Below are positions 40,271 through 43,861 of a DNA stretch of 43,861 bases, one piece after another. This DNA comes from JAAYAY01 sp964429355 (GTDB taxonomy: Bacteria; Planctomycetota; Planctomycetia; Pirellulales; Thermoguttaceae), in contig CAYSCH010000024.1 in the NCBI GenBank assembly GCA_964429355.1, positions 1-43,861 of the forward strand. The letters run 5' to 3'. The position numbers were made by a program, and so were the translations under genes. The notes under the pieces are model-generated. The model made no database searches, was not told where the DNA came from, and saw only the letters and a list, made by a program, of their open reading frames with translations. Position 1 is the first letter of the stretch. Each line of letters opens with the position of its first letter.

Positions 40271-41848
40271 TCAGGCATGGAAGGGGGTGGCTTCCGCGGC
40301 GATCTGGCGGAGTTTGTAGCGTTGGATCTTGCCGGTTGCCGTTTTCGGCAGATCGTCAACGAACACCACCGCGCGCGGGTACTTGTGGGGGGCGGTTGAC
40401 GCTTTGACGAACGACTGGAGTTCCTTGACCAGTTCCGGCGTTCCCACCTTTTTATCTTTCAAGACCACGAACGCGCACGGCTTGATGAGTCCGTCCTGGT
40501 CGGCCACGCCGACGACACCGCTTTCGAGCACGGCGGGGTGCTTCAGAAGGACCGCTTCTACGTCGGTGGGCCAGACGGCCTGGCCGCTGACCTTCATCAT
40601 GTCGTCGGTGCGGCCTGCGTACCAGAAGAACCCGTCCTCGTCGACGAGGAACTTGTCGTGGGTATTGATCCACTGGCCACAGAACGTGTCCTTGGTCTGT
40701 TCGTGTTTGTTCCAGTAGCCGGTTGCGATGCTGTCGCCCTTGATCATCAGGGTGCCGACCGTCCGAGGCGGGACCTCGAGGCCCTGGTCGTCGAGGATCT
40801 TTGCCTGGTAACCTTCGACGATCTGGCCCGTGCTCCCTGCCCTGGCATTACCGGGGCGGTTGGAGATGAAGATATGGAGGATCTCGGTGGAGCCGATGCC
40901 GTCGAGGATCTGGACGCCGAATCGCTCTTCCCATTTTTCGAACAGGTGGCTGGGCAAGGGCTCGCCGGCGGAAACGCACATCCGCACCCGTCCCAGCGTG
41001 TTGCGCCCGACCTTCTCGGCCAGGTGGAGCATGGCGGCATAGCTGGTGGGCACTCCGTAATAGACGGTGGGTTGGTAGCGATCGATGGTGTTGAAGGCTT
41101 TTTCCGGCGTGGGCCGATCGGGGAGGAGGACGGTTGTGCCGCCAAGGCGCAAGGGGAAGTAAAGCCCGTTACCGAGTCCGTAGGCGAAGAACAGCTTGGC
41201 GACCGAGAAGGAGAGATCGTCTTCCTGGAGGCCGATCGTATTTTTCGCATAGAGATCGGCCTCGACGATCATATCGTGGTGCAGATGGATCGCTCCCTTG
41301 GGAAAGCCGGTTGTTCCGGAGCTGTAGAGCCAGAAGGCCATATCGTCCTTGCTTGTACAGGCGGCTTCGAGCTTGGGATCCGAAGCGTCCAGAGCTGCCG
41401 CGAGGCTTTCCTCGGGACGTTCTGATTGGCCGGCCACGAGCACATGTTGGAGGAACCGGAGGTTATCGCGGACCTGGCCGATTTTCGAGACCAGCGAGGA
41501 ATGGACGACAAGCACACGGGCGCGGCAGTCATTCAAGAGGTAGTCGAAGTCGGGCGAGGTGAGCATGGTGTTCAAGGGCACGGCGACGGCACCGATCTTC
41601 ATGCTCCCATAGAAGGCGTAGACCCAGTCCGGGCAGTCGGGCATGAGGATCGCCACCCGATCCTCGATCCTCACGCCAAGCCGCTTGAGGAGATTTCCCA
41701 TGCGGTTCACGTTCTGGTGGAGCCGTCCGTAGGTGACGGTTTCGTCGCCGCAGAGAATGGCCGCTTTCGTCTCACGACCATGGTCGAGATGGCTGTCGAC
41801 AAACACCTCGGCCGCATTGAGCCGCTCTGGAAGGACCAGCGACGTCAT
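40271..41848 (-). CDS. AMP-forming acyl- or aryl-CoA ligase, benzoate-CoA ligase type
   Basis: 525 residues from the ATG at 41848 (AGGA upstream); the open frame extends to 42025 but without coding character. The ANL-family motifs are present: YSSGTTGFPKGAIHLHHDM (A3), GSTEILHIFISN (A5), TGYW, and the C-terminal PKTATGKIQRYKLR with the catalytic Lys. GVPTSYAAML and the short form fit the benzoate-CoA ligase family. It activates a carboxylic acid to an acyl-AMP and then to the CoA thioester in the cytoplasm. The acid is not determinable here; aromatic acids are the family guess. Confidence 0.85.
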   Translation of the reverse strand: MTSLVLPERLNAAEVFVDSHLDHGRETKAAILCGDETVTYGRLHQNVNRMGNLLKRLGVRIEDRVAILMPDCPDWVYAFYGSMKIGAVAVPLNTMLTSPDFDYLLNDCRARVLVVHSSLVSKIGQVRDNLRFLQHVLVAGQSERPEESLAAALDASDPKLEAACTSKDDMAFWLYSSGTTGFPKGAIHLHHDMIVEADLYAKNTIGLQEDDLSFSVAKLFFAYGLGNGLYFPLRLGGTTVLLPDRPTPEKAFNTIDRYQPTVYYGVPTSYAAMLHLAEKVGRNTLGRVRMCVSAGEPLPSHLFEKWEERFGVQILDGIGSTEILHIFISNRPGNARAGSTGQIVEGYQAKILDDQGLEVPPRTVGTLMIKGDSIATGYWNKHEQTKDTFCGQWINTHDKFLVDEDGFFWYAGRTDDMMKVSGQAVWPTDVEAVLLKHPAVLESGVVGVADQDGLIKPCAFVVLKDKKVGTPELVKELQSFVKASTAPHKYPRAVVFVDDLPKTATGKIQRYKLRQIAAEATPFHA

Positions 41849-42063
41849 TGGGGATCCTCGTTCGAAAGTCGTCCGGCGTGGGGAATTCGTGGAAATTCCG
41901 ATAAGAGTCGATAGGCGTCCAGGGTAGTCGGCGACGGGGCAAATGTCCAGCGTGCGGAGCGGCCAGGGTTCGGAGGCTTCTTTTGGGGGGAAAAACCGGA
42001 ATTCGAAGCAGGAAAGCCAAACCAAGCCCAGAGGTCGTATCCCAGCGTCTCAGTCGCCGACTC

Positions 42064-43488
42064 CTATTGACGGTCATCCTGGGGCTGTTCTGCCGCGTAG
42101 ACTTCCAGTTCCCGGATCGACATCTGGGTGCCCGGCTGGTCCGGGCCGCTGGGCTGGAGCGCCGAAACACGGAGGTAACGCGCGGTGACCGGCTCGAACG
42201 TGGCTTCGAAGGGTGTTCCGTCGTGGCCGGTCTTGGCGGCCACCGTGACCCATGCTTGCCGGTCGGTGGAAGCTTTGAGTTCGAAGTGAGTGGCGTAGCC
42301 GGCGCCAAAGGTGACCTTGATGCGATGGATGGGGACCGTATCGACCAGGTCGACTTCATAGGTCCAGGGCCACTCGCCGCCGGCCAGGGCCAAGGTGTCG
42401 TGCCGGCCGTCGACTCCGAACCGGGGGAAGTGACGGTCGCCGTTGACCTGCAAGGGGTGGGAGCCGTCGAGGCTGAGCAGAAGGGACTGTTTGCGATAGG
42501 CCAGGTTGCCAGGCGGGACCGACGGGCTAGCCTCGCCGTAGTCCAACGCGTGGCGGACCGCCTTGAGCAGTTCAATCTGGGAGCGGTCCAGGGACCCGTC
42601 GCGGAAGAGGATCACGTCGATGGAGACGACACCGCCGCGGCGATGGACCTCGAAGACGTAGTCGCCGAGGTCGCACTTGGAGTAGGCGCACCCCGGTGCG
42701 CCCCAGCGGTCGCCGAGGTAGGACAGGATATGCCACTGCTCGCCGTCGAGGAACCGTTCGGGCGGCATGTCGAAGAACCGGTTCTGTTCGCCGCAGGTGT
42801 AGTCCTCGTGCGGCGTGTAGGACATGACCTTGGGATCCACGCCCCGATTGAAGGCCACGATCCGGTCGGGGTTGCCCGCCCGTAAGGCCTCGGCGAAGAC
42901 GGCCAGACGCTGATCGTTGTAGCCGAGCCAGGGATAGCTGCCGTCGACCCACCAGCCCGCGACCTTCTTGCCGTAGCGTTCGCCGTACTCGCGTGCCACC
43001 GAGGACCAACGCTCGACGAAGTCATCGTTGATGGGATCGGTCCAGCCGAACGCTTGCCTTGCCTGGGGGTCGTCGATCGGCCCGTCGCCGGTGTAGTAGA
43101 GCATCAGCGGGATCTTGTATCGTGTCAAGGACTGGTAGAGATCGTCGATCAGATCGCGGGTAGCGCAGGCCTCGCCCGGCTTGTAGCCGGAGATGCGGTC
43201 GAAGGTGGCATTGGGCGCGATCATGGTCCGGTTACGCTGCATGACGGTGAAGATCACGTAGCCAGCGCCGACCTCGTGCATGGTGGCGGCGAAGGCCTCG
43301 GTATCGAACTCGGCGACGCACTCGTTCCAGGGGGTTTCGTGTCCCAGGCTATGAAATTGAGCGGGGCTGTTCTGCAGGCCGGAAAGGTAATGGACGAACA
43401 CGCCGTAGCCGGCCTCGTGGAACCAGTCGGTTCGCGGATTGGGCGACGGTTGTTGGACGGTCAGGGCAATGAGCAAGAGCGGGATCAT
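42064..43488 (-). CDS. Secreted GH29-like glycosidase with F5/8 type C domain
   Basis: 474 residues. A short signal sequence (MIPLLLIALTVQQP) precedes the catalytic part, which begins DWFHEAGYGVFVHYLSGLQN as in alpha-L-fucosidase relatives. WWVDGSYPW near residue 180 holds the Asp at the nucleophile position of GH29. The last 120 residues (about 340-465: THFELKASTDRQAWVTVAAK, then ARYLRVSALQPSG) form a discoidin-like carbohydrate-binding module. Probably exported and acting on fucose- or related sugar-containing polysaccharides. The catalytic domain is shorter than classical fucosidases, so specificity may differ. A good promoter lies at 43693-43721. Confidence 0.75.
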   Translation of the reverse strand: MIPLLLIALTVQQPSPNPRTDWFHEAGYGVFVHYLSGLQNSPAQFHSLGHETPWNECVAEFDTEAFAATMHEVGAGYVIFTVMQRNRTMIAPNATFDRISGYKPGEACATRDLIDDLYQSLTRYKIPLMLYYTGDGPIDDPQARQAFGWTDPINDDFVERWSSVAREYGERYGKKVAGWWVDGSYPWLGYNDQRLAVFAEALRAGNPDRIVAFNRGVDPKVMSYTPHEDYTCGEQNRFFDMPPERFLDGEQWHILSYLGDRWGAPGCAYSKCDLGDYVFEVHRRGGVVSIDVILFRDGSLDRSQIELLKAVRHALDYGEASPSVPPGNLAYRKQSLLLSLDGSHPLQVNGDRHFPRFGVDGRHDTLALAGGEWPWTYEVDLVDTVPIHRIKVTFGAGYATHFELKASTDRQAWVTVAAKTGHDGTPFEATFEPVTARYLRVSALQPSGPDQPGTQMSIRELEVYAAEQPQDDRQ

Positions 43489-43692
43489 GGGTGAGGTCCG
43501 TTGGGAGAGTTGTTGAGAATTCAGAGCAGGATCCGCCAGCGCTCGGGCGGCCAGTCGATGTGGGTGACAACAATCAGGATTGTCGAGATCATTGGTGGTC
43601 CGTGGGGTCTTGATGGAGCGTTTCGTACGAAGGCCGTACCTTGTCAGCCCGTGCAGCGTCGCTGGAGGGCAGGGCCAGACGTTGCAGAGATC

Positions 43693-43721
43693 ATTAGAGT
43701 TGCGCTTGATGCTATTGTCAA
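43693..43721 (-). promoter_or_regulatory. Sigma70-type promoter of the glycosidase gene
   Basis: On the minus strand TTGACA (43716-43721) and TCTAAT (43693-43698) are 17 bases apart, matching the consensus at six and five of six positions. It lies about 200 bases upstream of the glycosidase start, leaving a long leader with a TTCGTACGAA palindrome at 43622-43631. Confidence 0.6.
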
Positions 43722-43766
43722 AAACTGATCCATGATTATTGCCGGGCTTGGAGACGGGGAGCAGAT

Positions 43767-43861
<95 letters not shown>

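Noticed and set aside
40538..41425. Plus-strand open frame of 295 codons opposite the CoA ligase
   Set aside because: A shadow of a clear ANL-family enzyme in GC-rich DNA.

Overview
This looks like a scaffold from a Planctomycetota bacterium. The inference rests on the GC-rich backbone, many proteins with N-terminal zinc ribbons, a zinc-ribbon/WD40 membrane protein, a membrane protein with a CxxCH heme motif, and a 23-residue leucine-rich repeat family of a kind I associate with planctomycetes. A run of 10 Ns at 2345-2354 and a tandem octamer at the right end mark assembly limits. No taxonomic marker gene is present, so the phylum is an inference.

Region 1 (1-10450) is accessory-looking. It holds a partial WYL-type regulator, a zinc-ribbon/DUF4282-like membrane protein, and a decayed tandem duplication. 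The ancestral unit of that duplication appears to be a HEPN-like gene followed by an 8-cysteine zinc finger and a 23-residue leucine-rich repeat protein. In copy 1 the HEPN-like gene has lost its stop, the zinc finger is cut at its last cysteine pair by an IS3-family transposase fragment, and the repeat gene stands alone. In copy 2 only the last 29 codons of the HEPN-like gene remain, but zinc finger and repeats are fused and intact. A 907-residue ankyrin/HEAT/TPR protein follows.

Region 2 (about 10.6-21.64 kb) is a decayed integrated element. From left to right it has a VRR-NUC-like nuclease, a possible portal C-terminus, a structural protein with seven beta-rich repeats, a head-tail connector, a primase-polymerase/SF3 helicase read leftward from a region of TGACCA sites, a hairpin-rich stretch, three small overlapping genes, an excisionase-type HTH gene and a frameshifted tyrosine integrase. 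The integrase abuts the 3' end of a tRNA-Pro(UGG) gene, the likely attachment site. I did not find the far attachment repeat. Capsid and terminase genes are absent from the window.

Region 3 (21.8-43.86 kb) is ordinary chromosome, mostly on the minus strand: peptidase T (one-base contraction in a G run), a secreted HSL-type esterase, a 2-oxoacid:ferredoxin oxidoreductase pair (korA, korB) between two CBS-domain genes, a WD40 membrane protein, two hypothetical proteins, a Gfo/Idh/MocA oxidoreductase, a CPBP protease, pgsA, rimO, a heme-motif membrane protein, a zinc-ribbon protein, an acyl-CoA ligase and a GH29-like secreted glycosidase.

The most unusual parts are the duplicated HEPN-like/zinc-finger/repeat locus next to the ankyrin scaffold, and the regulatory DNA of the integrated element: the TGACCA array, a tRNA-like fold with a terminator, nested palindromes, and a hairpin that pairs with the integrase ribosome binding site.
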